Counted from the first letter of the stretch, positions 49,131 to 63,640 are shown. The stretch is 64,000 nt of DNA from Flaccisagitta enflata (GCA_965153355.1 OZ231126.1:40610001-40674000); one strand, 5' to 3'. Made by a program: numbers and translations. Notes: generated by a model from the sequence alone, not told the origin.

Positions 49131-49260
49131 GGCAGTCAAATCATGTGGTAGAAGAATGGAAAATAAAGGTAGTGATCACATTAGAGAGATTCGATCTATC
49201 AAAAGAATGAAAATATTCTGATGTTATTCTGTAACATTGCGTTATCTAGCTGGGGAAAAA

Positions 49261-49469
49261 TTTTTAGTTGCGTGCTACGCGACTCTACACCCTGCTTTGT
49301 CGGTCCGTCCGTCGGTCCGTTGGTCCGTTGGTCCGTCCGTCACACTTTACTTTTTTTGGGTTTTTGGGATTTTTGGCTTCACTGCTCCTGCCCAAATGAT
49401 CTGGTGACCTCAATTACAGCCCCTGCCCACCCGCACGCGACTGGGGTAGCCGTGTATCCGGCCTTGTTT
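49261..49469 (-). mobile_element. Family H short hairpin-ended element (49.3 kb)
   Basis: T-run, hairpin AGTTGCGTGCTACGCGACT (49266-49284; one G-T wobble), CCTGCTTTGTCGGTCC tract, TGGCTTCACTGCTCCTGCCC, CCCGCACGCGACTGGGG and GTGTATCCGGCCTTGTTT. Very like the 24.2-kb copy. Confidence 0.85.
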
Positions 49470-49606
49470 TCTTCTGGTCGTTGGCCGTATGGTTGTTCAA
49501 TATCCATGCCGTTACATGGGTCTGTGGATCTAATCATTGGCGAATAGGCGCATAAATGCCTATATCTTACGATCAGTTTGATAGCCTTTCTTTTCTTTTT
49601 TTTTTC

Positions 49607-49898
<292 letters not shown>

Positions 49899-50262
49899 TG
49901 TCTTCAGACCGTTTCATAATAGCGTAATTTTTCTCCAAAAATGAGTTTCAATTAGAAAAAGATGAACGTATCATAGAAGAAAACGAGTGATGATAACGAT
50001 AAACGTCGTCAGTCCGTTTTTGATCTGTTTGATAAGGTCGGGAAAAACTGGTGGAGGAGTTCTTGAATTAGAAATCAAGGCGCAAAGCTTGGTAGAAACA
50101 AGGCACAGAAAAAAACAGCCACCAAAAAAGCCGCACTATGGGTCGGATGGGTGGATAGTGGAACTGTGAAAAAGTTTGTATGATGTGGAAACAATCATAA
50201 ACTCACTATTTTTCATAATGTGATAATGACACACACACATGCAGATACACAAATGCAGGGCG

Positions 50263-50350
50263 CGTCTCTACAACGGACCAACCGATGGGCCAATGGACAG
50301 ACAGACAAAGCCAATTATGATTCATAGTGTCGCTGGTCCGCGACTAAACA
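50263..50350 (+). mobile_element. Family H degenerate copy
   Basis: GGACCAACCGATGGGCC and GACAGACAGACAAAGCC lead to AGTGTCGCTGGTCCGCGACT (50326-50345), a bulged version of the terminal hairpin, then AAAC. An isolated start ACAAGGCCAAGTAGGCC lies at 50463-50479. Confidence 0.5.
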
Positions 50351-50748
50351 GAAAACTTTTTTTAGGTCCATCAAAATTTCATATGGAATGTATTGGACGG
50401 TGAGGGTAGAATCGATCCAATTTCCGATTTCGATTACCTCAGCATCATCCAAAAGTGGAGGAACAAGGCCAAGTAGGCCTTTATTGTGCTTAATAAAGCT
50501 CCCTTCCTGATTTCGGGACGGATCAAGATCTCCGTGGACTCAAACGGGAGCTATACCTGTCTATTAGACCTGTGTACAATATCAGAACGATATATCAAGT
50601 GGAAGTGTAAGACCAAGGCGTGTTTGTGACAGGGGTGAGTGTCGCCAATCGAGCCGCCGATTACACAGATTTCTCGCTGAATCGAACCTCAACGAGAGCA
50701 TGTGAACGCAACTTTGGCGGTTTTAGCTTGCAGTAAAATGGTGTTTTT

Positions 50749-50752
<4 letters not shown>

Positions 50753-50804
<52 letters not shown>
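50753..50804. repeat. (TG)n microsatellite
   Basis: Pure TG; followed at 50850 by CCCACCCGTCACAATGATAT, a dispersed-repeat word. Confidence 0.95.
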
Positions 50805-50805
<1 letters not shown>

Positions 50806-50937
50806 TGGGGTTGGGGTGGGTTGGGGTGAGGCCTAGGGTTTGTTACCCCTGCCCACCCGTCACAATGATATTGTGACCCCACGTTACCGGTAATTACCTC
50901 ATCGCCTTTTTCTCCATCTTAGTCTTTTTTTCGTCTC

Positions 50938-51102
50938 CTTTTTAGTTGCGGACACACAACTCTATAAGAGGCTTTGTCCATCCGTCCGTTGGTCCGTCCG
51001 TTGGTTGGTCCGTCCGTAACCATCGAGTCGAAAAGTGGGAAAACGCGTTTTCCGCCCCTGCCCACCCATCCGCAACTGATGGCCGTGTATCCGTCCTTGT
51101 TT
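50938..51102 (-). mobile_element. Family H short hairpin-ended element, AGTTGCGGAC subtype (50.9 kb)
   Basis: T-run, hairpin AGTTGCGGACACACAACT (50944-50961), TATAAGAGGCTTTGTCC, a GTCCGTCCGTTGG tract, CGCCCCTGCCCACCC, the word ATCCGCAACT (51068-51077) and GTGTATCCGTCCTTGTTT. A truncated relative lies at 51131-51190. Confidence 0.85.
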
Positions 51103-51286
51103 CTTCTTTGTTGTCACCTTCTTCTTTTTCTTTTTAGTCGCGTGAATAGAGTTGGTATGTCTGTCTGTCGGTTGGTCTGTTGGCAGTCTTACTGAAATGT
51201 AGGCTTTTGATCTTAGATAAGACAAAGGTAACTACAGGGCATCTTATGTCATTGAGACCACCAATAATAAGTTTGTTTTGCTTTCT

Positions 51287-51288
<2 letters not shown>

Positions 51289-51331
<43 letters not shown>
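51289..51331. repeat. (TG)n microsatellite
   Basis: Pure TG. Confidence 0.95.
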
Positions 51332-51334
<3 letters not shown>

Positions 51335-51410
51335 TTCTAGCTGGCCATAGCTGATGAATCTTATCAAAACACGAGCATCTAATTTCCTTCTCATGTCCAT
51401 TTACGTTTTC

Positions 51411-51564
51411 TTCAGTCGCGGACACGCGACTCCGCACCTTGCCGTGTCAGTCGGTCCGTCAGACCGTCCATAACGTTTTTAAATTGCAAGCGTTTTTTGC
51501 ATTATTGCTGCTGCCCAACCGTCCTCGACTGGATTGCCATGTATCCGTGTATCCGGCCTTGTTT
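51411..51564 (-). mobile_element. Family H short hairpin-ended element (51.4 kb)
   Basis: Hairpin AGTCGCGGACACGCGACT (51414-51431), CCGTGTCAGTCGGTCC tract, CTGCTGCCCAACCGTCC, TCGACTGGATTG, and a doubled GTATCCGTGTATCCGG followed by CCTTGTTT. Confidence 0.8.
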
Positions 51565-51842
51565 TTGGTCGGTGGTGCAAATGTTTGAGAGTTTACACGG
51601 CGCACCTACTTGACCTACTTGGACTTATTTATTTATAATAATTTTTTATAATCAACATGAAATGTGACAATCCAAAAAGGGGTCAAAGAATCATGAAAAG
51701 TGCAAAACTGCCTCATTGTTTGAAATAAACAGCATTGACCTTAAGCTCTAGCTAAAACAGGTCACCATTATTAACATTGACATAAATAATTAGAGTAGGG
51801 GGCCCAGAATACTTTCTTGAGACCTGGCTTCTAGTCCAAATG

Positions 51843-51940
51843 GATTTGAGTTTATGTCATTCAAACCATGGAATAAACTTCCTAATACACTCATGTCTGT
51901 GAAGGAATCATTTAAACGTAGACTAAAACTTGAAAATGGT
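51843..51940 (+). pseudogene. LINE reverse-transcriptase C-terminal remnant
   Basis: A short open frame reads PWNKLPNTLMSVKESFKRRL, the typical WN.LP......FK..L end of APE-type LINE ORF2 proteins. Nothing upstream continues it. It is followed by an inverted repeat (51927-51963 against 51995-52030) with a ~30-bp centre that also pairs. Confidence 0.45.
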
Positions 51941-52453
51941 TTATTATTTATGAGTAATCATGTACGAATTGACAAGCCGTATATGACAATTTGTGCATGA
52001 TTCCTCATAACTAATAAACCATTTTAAAGTTACACTGTCTGTACGTGCAATGCCTCTCCAATAGACTAAAACTTATTCAACCAAAATGATCTTTACTGAT
52101 GTTTTTACCAATATCTCTGGTTATACAGGCCTGTTCAAATTAAAGCCCTTTAAATTTGCAAGCAATCTACGCAAACCACACCTCCCTAACGCGATTTGTT
52201 CAAAAGTTATTCAACCTTGAATGAAATAATTCAATTTCGCTTTTGCCATTTGAACACAGTCTTCAAATGATATCATTTTACTATTCATCAAATTACTTCC
52301 AAACGCATTGAGATAAACAGATACGGTTTGCGTAGAATGCTTGCAAATTAGAGGGGCTTCATTTATGTCACCAATTTTTCTATGATTTGATGAGTCTCTT
52401 CGAAGCTTTAAGTCTAAACGTAGCGAAAGAAAGGAATCAAGAAAATGGCGAGA

Positions 52454-52570
52454 ATGGAGTGGTGGGCCATCACCCCAGAATACCTGGAAAAGCTCTAAAA
52501 ATCGCGTGCCCAACAATTGGCGGCCGTGATTAAGTCAAAGAGGGCTCACAATAAATTTTACAATCAATTT
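52454..52570 (+). pseudogene. Tc1/mariner-like transposase C-terminal remnant
   Basis: EWWAITPEYLEKL, an in-frame TAA, then AQQLAAVIKSKRG resembles the end of Tc1-type transposases (W..I.PE.L..L..SM..R..AVI..KG). An LKSKR-like piece upstream is in another frame. Heavily decayed; identification by motif memory only. Confidence 0.45.
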
Positions 52571-52962
52571 GTATCCACTTTCACATCAATAAATGAACTT
52601 TTTTTTCAACGAGTAAAGATTTTTTTGGTGAAGGTAGTACTCTCATTGCTTACAATATTTGACATATTCTTTACTGAATAATGTAGTTTTTTAGGGGACC
52701 CTGTTGGAAATGTCATATTTGACTTCGATTTGCTATCCCACAAAGCAAGTTTTTTTTAACAAATGCCCCGCTTTGTAGTTTGTGTTGGTCTTCAATGTCA
52801 AACCCATTCATTCAAGTAATTGAGCCTTACTATAATGAACCACTGGGTTAAATTCCGTGGATAATCCTCGTTCTGTCTTAAAAGAGCTGATAAAACCATC
52901 AATAATTCGTTATAAGGAGAGACCATCCCGTCATAGAAACTTTCTCTGCTTTAACAAATGAT

Positions 52963-53192
52963 GAGGCTGGATACGCAGCAATCCAGACGCGGACAGTTAG
53001 GCAGGAGCAGTAATGCAAAAACCGCTAGGAATTCAAAAATGTGAAGGTCAGACGGACCGACAACCCAACCGCGACTAAAAACTTTCAACGCGTTTTCAAC
53101 TCGAGCGTGACGGACCGACCAACGGACCGACCAACGGACGGACGGACGGACGGAAAAAGCCTCTTATAGAGTTGCGTGTCCGCAACTAAAAA
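52963..53192 (+). mobile_element. Two joined family H elements
   Basis: The first piece starts GGCTGGATACGCAGC and AGACGCGGACAGTTAGGCAG and ends CCGCGACTAAAAA at 53079. The second lacks its start, has a GACGGACCGACC tract and TATAG, and ends with the hairpin AGTTGCGTGTCCGCAACT (53170-53187) and AAAAA. Confidence 0.7.
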
Positions 53193-53873
53193 GAGAGGGG
53201 CCCCCCCATCCTCTCTTTGTTGTTTCATGAGACTGCTATATTTCTTATACTCATAACTTTGCTTTCATTCATGCACTCAATTAAACTTGTGAGGTACTCA
53301 TTTCAGTTTTTTTATTGTTGATTTGCTTGATATGTAGCAATAAAATATCATGAAGCTTACGGCTATATCGACCATTTTTAGTATTTTTCAAATGTGTAAA
53401 TAGATACTGACTGTTTTCATCAATCTATACAGCCATTTTTTAAGAAAAAGAAAAATGGTAATAACATTTTTGGTCTTATTTTTCATGAGGATTCCAAAAC
53501 TGGTCTCAGAATTGTGTTTTACCGAGTTTTGATTTTTGACCTCTCGAGAGGTCAGATCGGGGTTGTTTTTGACCTTTGACCCCAATTTTGACCCACTTAG
53601 AATGATAAATACAAAAAAAGAAGACTACTTTCTTATGCTACTTTTTTGAGAGGAATCCAAATCTGCAATCAGAATTTAATTTTGACCACTTTGAAATTTT
53701 GACCCCTTTTGGGGGATCATACTTGACCCCCTGACCTTTGACCCCCTTGGTCGTACACTTCCCGAATATTTTTTGTGATGATATACACATGAAATTGAAG
53801 CTTAGGAACAGTACTTGAGATTGATACAACGGAGCAGTGCCAAATTTGAAAAATACTCCCATAATCAGGGAGC
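53193..53873. other. Intergenic stretch, no gene seen
   Basis: AT-rich. 53560-53760 has several TGACCCC/TTTGACCCC words (weak degenerate repeat) but no coding frame. Confidence 0.4.
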
Positions 53874-53984
53874 TACCAATAAGGTGCGACGTGTGGATCG
53901 CCGAACGATTGCGTTACCCGACCGACAGACAGACCAACCAACGGACACAGCCAATTATAGAGGTGCTTTGTCGCACACAAAAAG
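53874..53984 (+). mobile_element. Family H short hairpin-ended element, GGTGCGAC subtype (53.9 kb)
   Basis: CCAATAAGGTGCGACGTG, TGGATCG.CGAACGA, GACCGACAGACAGACC, CCAATTATAG, then AGGTGCTTTGTCGCAC (53961-53976) and ACAAAAA. Nearly the same sequence as the 15.9-kb copy but with the 5' ACAAGGCC replaced. Confidence 0.8.
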
Positions 53985-54159
53985 GAAAGATTTCCACCAA
54001 AAAATCTGTTGATGGTCTGGCAAAGAAACGATGAGACGAATGAAAAGAATGAAATGAAAGAAAGATCCCCTTTTCTTATTTTCATTCCGAAGCTGTTGGG
54101 GAGAAATGTCCGTTAAAAAAAAAGAAATAAAAGGAAATGACTCAGAAAAAGATGGAATT

Positions 54160-54275
<116 letters not shown>

Positions 54276-54684
54276 GGACGATAGACAGGAAGACGGATGT
54301 GCGTAACATATAACACAGCTTTTATCAATGTGTGTGGTAAAATTGCTTGGAGTTGATTGAAAATAGAGGAGGATAAAAAAAATCGGGACACGCGACTTTG
54401 AATGCAGAAATGATGAAAAGAAAACGCAGTGGACGGATGGACGAACGGTCACAAACCCCTTTTGATAGATGGGGACCTATCAAAAAATATTTGGATAAGA
54501 AAGAACTTTACATGAATGATAGAAATAGAAATAGAATGAATATATCAAAGTATGCACACACCGATAAGCTAAAAAAAGAACCCCTAGAGAAGTCGTCTCG
54601 AAACAAATGGGAAACGATCTGAATAAAGCCAGTTGGAAATTAAGGAAAATGAGAAGAATATAAATATCGTCTTTTCTTGAGTGT

Positions 54685-55724
<1,040 letters not shown>

Positions 55725-55992
55725 ATTCGGAGTTTTGATGTACAACTTTTACAACTTTCCATGGTTTCGTTTGCGTATGTCAATCAAACTTTTACGATCG
55801 GTTTGTGGAGGCAGTAATATGTTATTCGTTTGAGTAGAATCATTGATGCAATAGCAATAAGTCTTAATTACCCTTACATTTACAAAGGCAATGTATTACC
55901 TTCCACCAATCGTCAAACGCACTTAGGTCCTAAGGATTTAATGCTCAGATTTTGCCAAAAGCTGAACTTGAAACTGAGTGGAAGAAAAGAAG

Positions 55993-56246
55993 AACAAGGC
56001 CGGATACACGGCTACCCCAGTCGCGTGCAGGTGGGCAGGGGCCGTATTTTAGGTCACTTGATAACTCGGGCAGGAGCAGTGAGGCCATGGACCGCAAAAA
56101 AAAAAAATCAAAGTGTGACGGACAGACCAACGGACCGACGGACCGACGGACCGACGGACCGACGGACCGACGGACCGACAGACTGACGGACCGACGGACG
56201 GACCGACAAAGCAGGGTGTAAAGTCGCGTAGCACGCGACTAAAAAA
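55993..56246 (+). mobile_element. Family H short hairpin-ended element (56.0 kb)
   Basis: ACAAGGCCGGATACACGG, CTACCCC, the word AGTCGCGTGC (56019-56028), GGTGGGCAGGGGCCG, AGGAGCAGTGAGGCC, a (GGACCGAC)n tract, AAAGCAGGGTGTA, the hairpin AGTCGCGTAGCACGCGACT (56222-56240) and AAAAAA. The best-preserved copy, 254 bp. Confidence 0.9.
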
Positions 56247-56560
56247 GGCTCATCAGAAAAAAATGCACAGGAACTGATAAAGTCCAATATGACGACAGTT
56301 GCGTGATCTGTGTTACCTCACATAGATAATCACAACAATGGATCAAGATCGAAGTATCCCTACATATTTCGCGCCTCCCGCGCTTTTTCTAGGGTTTTCA
56401 CCTGTGAGGACAAGAATTCGGTCATTTCAGAATAACTTCAAACATTAGTAACTCCTCATATTGCCCATCTTCACAGCTGCTTTTACCTTTAAACGACAGC
56501 CAATTCCATGAGCCCTTAATGACAGAGTTACTTGATTACATGATCACATAATTACAAAGA

Positions 56561-56781
56561 AACAAGGCCGGATACACGGCTACCCCAGTCGCGTGCGGGT
56601 AGGCAGGGGCCATAATTGAGGTCAGTGGAACATTTGGGCAGAAGCAATAAGGCCAAAACCCCCAGTAACGCCGTAAAAGTAAAGTGTGATGGACGGACGG
56701 ACGGATGGACCGACCGACCGTCAGACCGACGGACGGACCGACAAAGCGGGATGTAGAGTCGCGTAGCACGCGACTTAAAAA
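56561..56781 (+). mobile_element. Family H short hairpin-ended element (56.6 kb)
   Basis: Same order as the 56.0-kb copy; AGTCGCGTGC at 56587-56596, GCAGGGGCC, GGACGGACGG tract, hairpin AGTCGCGTAGCACGCGACT (56757-56775), then TAAAAA. It runs directly into the ACAAAATT array. Confidence 0.9.
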
Positions 56782-56784
56782 TTA

Positions 56785-57182
56785 TGAAAACGCAAAATTA
56801 CAAAATTACAAAATTACAAAATTACAAAATTACAAAATCACAAAATTACAAAATTACAAAATTACAAAATTACAAAATTACAAAATTACAAAATTACAAA
56901 ATTACAAAATTACAAAATTACAAAATTACAAAATTACAAAACTACAAAATTACAAAATCACAAAATAACAAAATAACAAAATTATAAAATTACAAAATTA
57001 CAAAGTTACAAAATTACAAAATTACAAAATCACAAAATCACAAAATTACAAAATTACAGAATGACAAAATCACAAAATCACAAAATCACAAAATCACAAA
57101 ATCACAAAATTGCAAAATTATAGAATTACAAAATCACAGAAGCCTGTGATAGGTGGACAGACTTACCTCTCCATGGATGTCA
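56785..57182. repeat. (ACAAAATT)n octamer array with a unique 45-bp tag
   Basis: About 40 units of ACAAAATT/ACAAAATC ending in AGAAGCCTGTGATAGG...CCATGGATGTCA (57138-57182). The stretch 56941-57182 is repeated without visible indels at 59318-59559 (offset 2377). Confidence 0.95.
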
Positions 57183-57410
57183 TGGCTTGTTGCTGTACTT
57201 ACCATCGCCTATTTATACCCGTCTCTCCCCTGTCTAGGGGCTCTTGTCATTGATGTCTTCTGATATGTCACTGATACTCTGGGTTATGATATATACTGAT
57301 ATTACAGAGGTCTATATTTGCTATTATCCGTCTTTCTTCCTTTATCCCTGGGGGCTGGGTTAGTTCATAGGATTATGGATACTTCCTCCTTCCGCCCCCA
57401 TCCACTGTCC

Positions 57411-58294
57411 GCCAGAACACGGAATGAGTTGACTTGAAATGATCATCTACAACACTGAGTTTTGAGTCCTTGTGGTGTGTATAATACAAATCTAAAAAGA
57501 ACTAAATCATTTTTGTGGTGCTTTTTGAAATATGTACAAAAATAGTACAGATTTAGTACATTTTTCATCATAATTTTTTGTGATGATTTGTTTTAGTATT
57601 TTTGACCACAGATTTGGACTCAATGGATGGCTTGCGGTTCGTTTGATATGTCACACTGTATACATCTGAAATAATGAACCTCACTCTTTTAATTGTTCTA
57701 TTTACCTTTGATTAATTTTTTTTCCTGCTTTGGTTGATCAAAATACTTGTCAGAATGAGTTATTTAATAAGGATTCCGATAGAGTATTTTTTTCTCTTCT
57801 CAGTCTAAGGAGTGACAAACTTTTCTAGTTTTCAATCAAGAAAAAAATGATTTTGAAAAAAAAATCGAATCTGGCTAAGATTAAGACAATATAAGTTTCA
57901 CCTAAGCAACGAGTGTTCTGAGAATTCTCCTATGCTTTGGAAAAAGAAGTAAAAATATATCTTTTTTAAATCATTAGAAATAAATGTATTTTATAGTAAA
58001 ATGATGAAAAAATCAACTTTTTATTTCTTTTTCAAAAATATATAGTTGACATATAAAATGAACTGCAAAGCACTTGCTGAATCTGAATCTGCATTCAAAA
58101 ATACCAGAAAAGATTACCACAAAGAGTTATGTTGAAAAATGTACTGAATTTACACCATTTTTGCATATATTTCAAAAAGCGCCCCAAAAGTGGTTTAGTT
58201 TCCTTTAGATTTATGTTGTACACGCTACAATGACCCAAAAACTATCAAAGTGAGAGACGATCATTCTACCTCAACTCATTCCGTGTTTTGGCTG
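57411..58294. mobile_element. Foldback element with ~160-bp inverted arms
   Basis: Left arm 57411-57572 (GCCAGAACACGGAATGAGTT ... CTTTTTGAAATAT) is the near-complement of right arm 58133-58294. Weaker pairing may extend outward to about 57350 and 58330. The AT-rich centre has no gene. A small plus-strand frame at 58250-58570 starts in the right arm and is not supported. Confidence 0.75.
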
Positions 58295-59119
58295 GTAGTG
58301 GCATCATTATCATCCTTAGTTATCCCAGGGTCCAGTCAGAGGCCCCCTTCAGTATTCAGTTACCCGAGGAGCGTCACTTTGCTCCTTACAGTTGGCGCAT
58401 CGGCCGAATTTTCTCCCGTTCCATCAGGGGGAAGGCCCGCGCTGGGTGGCGAGCAATTATCCATATCATCTGATGCAATTTTTCTTTTAGTGGCCGTAGC
58501 CACGACGTTAAGGGGTAAGTTGATGTTTCTGGGGATTTTTTTTCTTATTATTTGTTCATTGATTCATTAGTGTTCACGGCCTGTGTATTCTTTTTAGACA
58601 ATGCACGGAAGAATCTGTATAAAGTATAAACGGCATACAAGGTGGCAGCTTGATTGTTCCAAATAAGGTGGAAATCCCACTCATCCCCCACCCTGCAGTA
58701 GGTACCAACTGTAGGAAAGATAATTGAGTCGTTACTGATCCGGGCTTACTGGCCATAGGTCCGGTTTTATTTCATTTTTTTAATTCTTAAGCTCTCTCAA
58801 TTCCTCTTCTCTTCTAAGGCGTTTATTCGTATGATACATGTGTAAAAATGAATGCCGCTGGGACAGCCTAAAAGAGGGTATTACCCTGCATATTTCACTG
58901 ATTTCAGAAAAAGTTCATCTTTTGAATTTTTTTTTTCTGACACCTGAATGGAAAGGCGGAAACAATTTTTGATAGGAGGAAGAATGATACAACAACTTCC
59001 TTCCTCGATTTTTCATAAATCTTCAATGTTTAAACATGTAGTTTTCTTACAATTGAGCATAACTTATTGTTTAGAAGACAAAAACGAAGAAAAGAAAAGC
59101 GGCGGCCTATGAATTCCGG
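58295..59119. other. Intergenic stretch, no gene recognised
   Basis: Unique-looking sequence; a donor-like AAGGGGTAAGT at 58509 has no partner I can support. Confidence 0.35.
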
Positions 59120-59129
59120 TATGTATATG

Positions 59130-59925
59130 GGTACGGTAAAATTACAAAATTACAAAATTACAAAATTACAAAATTACAAAATGACAAAATTACAAAATTA
59201 CAAAATTACAAAATTACAAAATTACAATCCATGGAGAGGTAAGTCTGTCCACCTATCACAGGCTTCTGTGATTTTGTAATTCTATAATTACAAATTACAA
59301 AATTACAAAATTACAAAACTACAAAATTACAAAATCACAAAATAACAAAATAACAAAATTATAAAATTACAAAATTACAAAGTTACAAAATTACAAAATT
59401 ACAAAATCACAAAATCACAAAATTACAAAATTACAGAATGACAAAATCACAAAATCACAAAATCACAAAATCACAAAATCACAAAATTGCAAAATTATAG
59501 AATTACAAAATCACAGAAGCCTGTGATAGGTGGACAGACTTACCTCTCCATGGATGTCAAAATTACAAAATTACAAAAGTACAAAAGTACAAAATTACAA
59601 AATTACGAAATTACAAAATTACACAAATACAAAATTACACAATTACAAAATTATTGAATAGCTAAATTACAAAATTAAAAAATCACAAAATTACAAAGTT
59701 ACAAAATGATTAAATTACAAAATCACAAAATTACAAAATTACAAAATTACAAAAATTACAAATTACAAATTACAAAATTACAAAATTACAAAATTACAAA
59801 ATTACAAAATTACAAAATTACAAAATTACAAAATTACAAAATTACAAAATTACAAAATTACAAAATTACAAAATTACAAAATCACAAAATTACAAAACTA
59901 CAAAATTACAAATGAGAAGCGATCT
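59130..59925. repeat. (ACAAAATT)n arrays with an inverted and a direct copy of the 45-bp tag
   Basis: Array 59135-59227, inverted tag 59228-59272 (TCCATGGAGAGGTAAG...), array 59290-59514, direct tag 59515-59559, then arrays to 59925 with ATTACAAAT variants. The inverted tag makes a potential cruciform with either direct copy. Confidence 0.9.
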
Positions 59926-60469
59926 GAATAAAGCCAGTTGGAGATTAAACAAAATGAGAGGACAGGTAAACATACAGACAGAGACGGAGATATACACAGG
60001 CAGATAGAAAGTCATACTCACAGGCACATAGGCACACAGACAGCGACACATATATGAAAAGGTACAGAGAAACAGAGAAACACAAGCACAAACAACGTGT
60101 CACTGACATTGGCTTGTGGCTACACTCATGTGTCGGTCTTAACGACATACTAAGAGGCTGTTAGGTAGAGGTCATCACAAAAGGCCATCAAGGAAGAAGA
60201 CATCCAAAGAGGCTGTTAGGTAGAGGTCATCATTGATGACTATCGTTGAGGCAGAGTGAGGCTGAGGTAAATTCAGAGAGAAACAATGGCAGTCTTTGCA
60301 TCCACTGAGATGATTATGAACGAAATTAAACACGTTTGGTGGTTCAAAAATGGTTCAATGATAAACAAGAGAGTTTTTAATTAAACTGTAATTTTACCAC
60401 AAAATCATTGTGGACAAACAAATTAAGAGAAAAAGAAATTTTCTTGCAAAAATTCCGCTCTCCGAAAAG
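59926..60469. other. Intergenic stretch
   Basis: 59931-59973 (GCGATCTGAATAAAGCC..) is a near copy of 54615-54657. 60180-60235 has a doubled AAGAGGCTGTTAGGTAGAGG. No gene seen. Confidence 0.4.
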
Positions 60470-60720
60470 CTCAAGCATGAAATCAGCCTTCTCAAGCCTA
60501 AAATTTCTCATAAACTTGAAGTCAACCCTCAGGCTTGAAATTACCCTCTCTAGACCTAAAATCAGCTCTCTCATGCCTGAAATAAGTCCTTCCAGCCTAG
60601 AAAAAAAAAACTTTCAAGCCTGCGTTTAGCTCTTTCAGGGCTGAAACTTAATTTCTCGGGCCTGAAATTAGCCCTACCACACCAGAAATGAGCCCTCAAT
60701 GTCTTGAAATAAGCTGTACT
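60470..60720. repeat. Degenerate ~20-22 bp array
   Basis: Units of the form CTCTC..GCCTGAAATCAGC (for example CTCTCATGCCTGAAATAAGT), like family F cores but with no recognised head or arms. A family H end GTATCCGGCCATGTTT follows at 60737. Confidence 0.6.
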
Positions 60721-60907
60721 ACTCCTGCCTTACCGTACGCGTATCCGGCCATGTTTGTCATGAATTCACACTACCTTCTTTGTTCAATTCACCCGCATGT
60801 CCAGCCATCCGTCCGTGGAATGTCCAATGAATGCTCAGTCTGTTGGTCAGTCACGAGTCTTATTTAGCTGTCTTACCAGCACTTTTACAACATACCAAAC
60901 CCAAAGT

Positions 60908-60908
60908 G

Positions 60909-60952
<44 letters not shown>
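60908..60952. repeat. (TC)n microsatellite
   Basis: Pure TC then T-rich to about 60980. Confidence 0.95.
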
Positions 60953-60955
<3 letters not shown>

Positions 60956-60984
60956 CTTTTTTTTTTCTTTTTTTTTTGCTGATC

Positions 60985-62895
60985 TCATAAAAACTTGATA
61001 ACGTATGCGTTTCTCATAGATTTTAGAGCCAAATAAGAGCGCTCAGGTCAGCTCTGGGTCTTGCCCCGGTTTCAGCCCCGGCCTATTTGCCAGAAAAAAA
61101 AAGAAGAAGAATCACGATTCATGTGGCTTTGTTTAACTGACCGCTTTCTTGTTCGCTCGATTTGTTGATTACAAGTAGTGTATCATGGCATTAATTTCAG
61201 ATAAATGGCTTTATCAGCTACATATTCACTTGTTCATTTTTATATTCGTTGAATGATGATTGAACGGTCCTGGATCCAGAGTGATCTGTCCATTCAATCG
61301 TCCATTTCCTCAAACATCTTTTTTGACTTCTTTAAAGATACTTGAACAATGTCAATTTCCAGTGTTTAAAAAAATTTGGACTGTTTCCCCCAATTCAAAC
61401 ACGACCAAAGAATCCCCGAAAGAGAAGGAAAAAAAGTCGAGGTCAGGTCAAAGGTGAAGGAAAGATCTCGTGATTTCGACCCAAGTAAGCTGCAGGTGTA
61501 ATCCGCTGCGATTGGAATTGCATTTGTTAAGGTCGAGTCCAACGCGGTGTGACTTAACCATGTGTTGATGGTATCATTCTGCCAAGTTGGAGTAGCGTCC
61601 GTTGTTATGCTCAACGTGTCTGTTGTTATGCAAAACAGTAAGAAGTAGGCAACAGAGTTCAATGTAACGAGTCTAATCAGCAAAGTGTTTATTGCAGAGA
61701 AAAATGTACCAATGATCTTGTGCCATTTAAACAGTTGTGCAATCAACTGTTATGCAATTTGCTATTGTCTAGATTGGTAACTGTAAACATGCTTTTTGAC
61801 ATAAAGGCCTGAACACTGAGCGCAGGTGTTAAAGTCGCCAATCAGAATTGCAGAGTGGTTAGTCCAGTTGTCCAGAACAAAAGAAAAAGCCTTTCATCTC
61901 ACCTTTAATCCTGCGGGAAGCTTCGCCAAGGGGAAAAAGATTTCCGTCTTCCTTTCTCCTGTTCCCTCACCTCCCGACTTCTCTTCCATATTGCTTCCTC
62001 CTCACTATCCTAGCTTCTGATATTTCCCCTCCATCCTTCTCCTTGCATCCTGTCTTCTACGTTCTATATCGTATAGCCTCACTCTTCCTATCTCCCTTCT
62101 CACTCTATCCAAAAATCACATGGACAACGTTATTTTGGTCTTTGCAAACAGAGAGATATAAATAAAAGATACTGATGAAACAAACTGGACAATTAGAGAT
62201 AAGGAAAAAATATTAGTTGCGAACTCATTAGAAAATCTGCGATATGGAAGAGCAATGAAAGAGGAAGTGGGCGAGGAAAAATGAATAATGAGAAATGGGA
62301 GAGTAGAAGGAGAAGGAGAAGTAAGATAAGGTTAAAAAGAAGATAACGGAATGAAAGAGAGGCAGAGAAAGTTCATGTTGAGGCAAAAGTGAGTACCGTA
62401 GGAGGGTATAGAGGAGCGGTACAAAAAAAGGATCGAAGGTGCAAAATAATGATCAAAGGAGGAATGGGGGAAAAGCAAGATGGAGAGAAAATAAAGGGTA
62501 GAGCAGACTGATACTCAAAGGAGGAGGAGTTAAGTGATATAATTGCAAGAGCAGTAGAAGAGAACGATATGCAAGGGGATGGAGGGGGGAGGGGGAATGG
62601 GAAAAGAAAGAATTAGGGGTGATAGCAAAAGAGAGTATGGAAGAAAAGAGTAGAAAGAAGTGGGACAATAACGATGAGATAAAGAAAGGAAAGAATCGTT
62701 GGAAGGAGGAAAAGACCAAGGGAAAAAATAAAGAAGGGATTGCTTACGAAGATAAAAAGGAAATAATTACATAGTTGTCTCAAATGACTGTCATTCCATT
62801 TTGTTCTTTTTTCAATTTATACTCTTTGCGAAATGATGTCATTAAATCAATTATATAGGATAAGGAAGAGGAAGTCGTAATAAAGGGAGAGACAA
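60985..62895. other. Intergenic stretch, no gene supported
   Basis: A 126-codon minus-strand frame at 61366-61746 shows no family motif, and its splice context is absent. 62240-62760 is purine-rich (GGAGGAGG, GAAAGAGG). Confidence 0.4.
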
Positions 62896-62901
62896 TAGAA
62901 A

Positions 62902-63640
<739 letters not shown>

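Noticed and set aside
58250-58570. 106-codon frame with signal-peptide-like start
   Set aside because: It begins inside the right arm of a foldback element and shows no recognisable domain.
61366-61746. 126-codon minus-strand frame with hydrophobic start
   Set aside because: No family motif, no splice context, ordinary length for chance in unique sequence.
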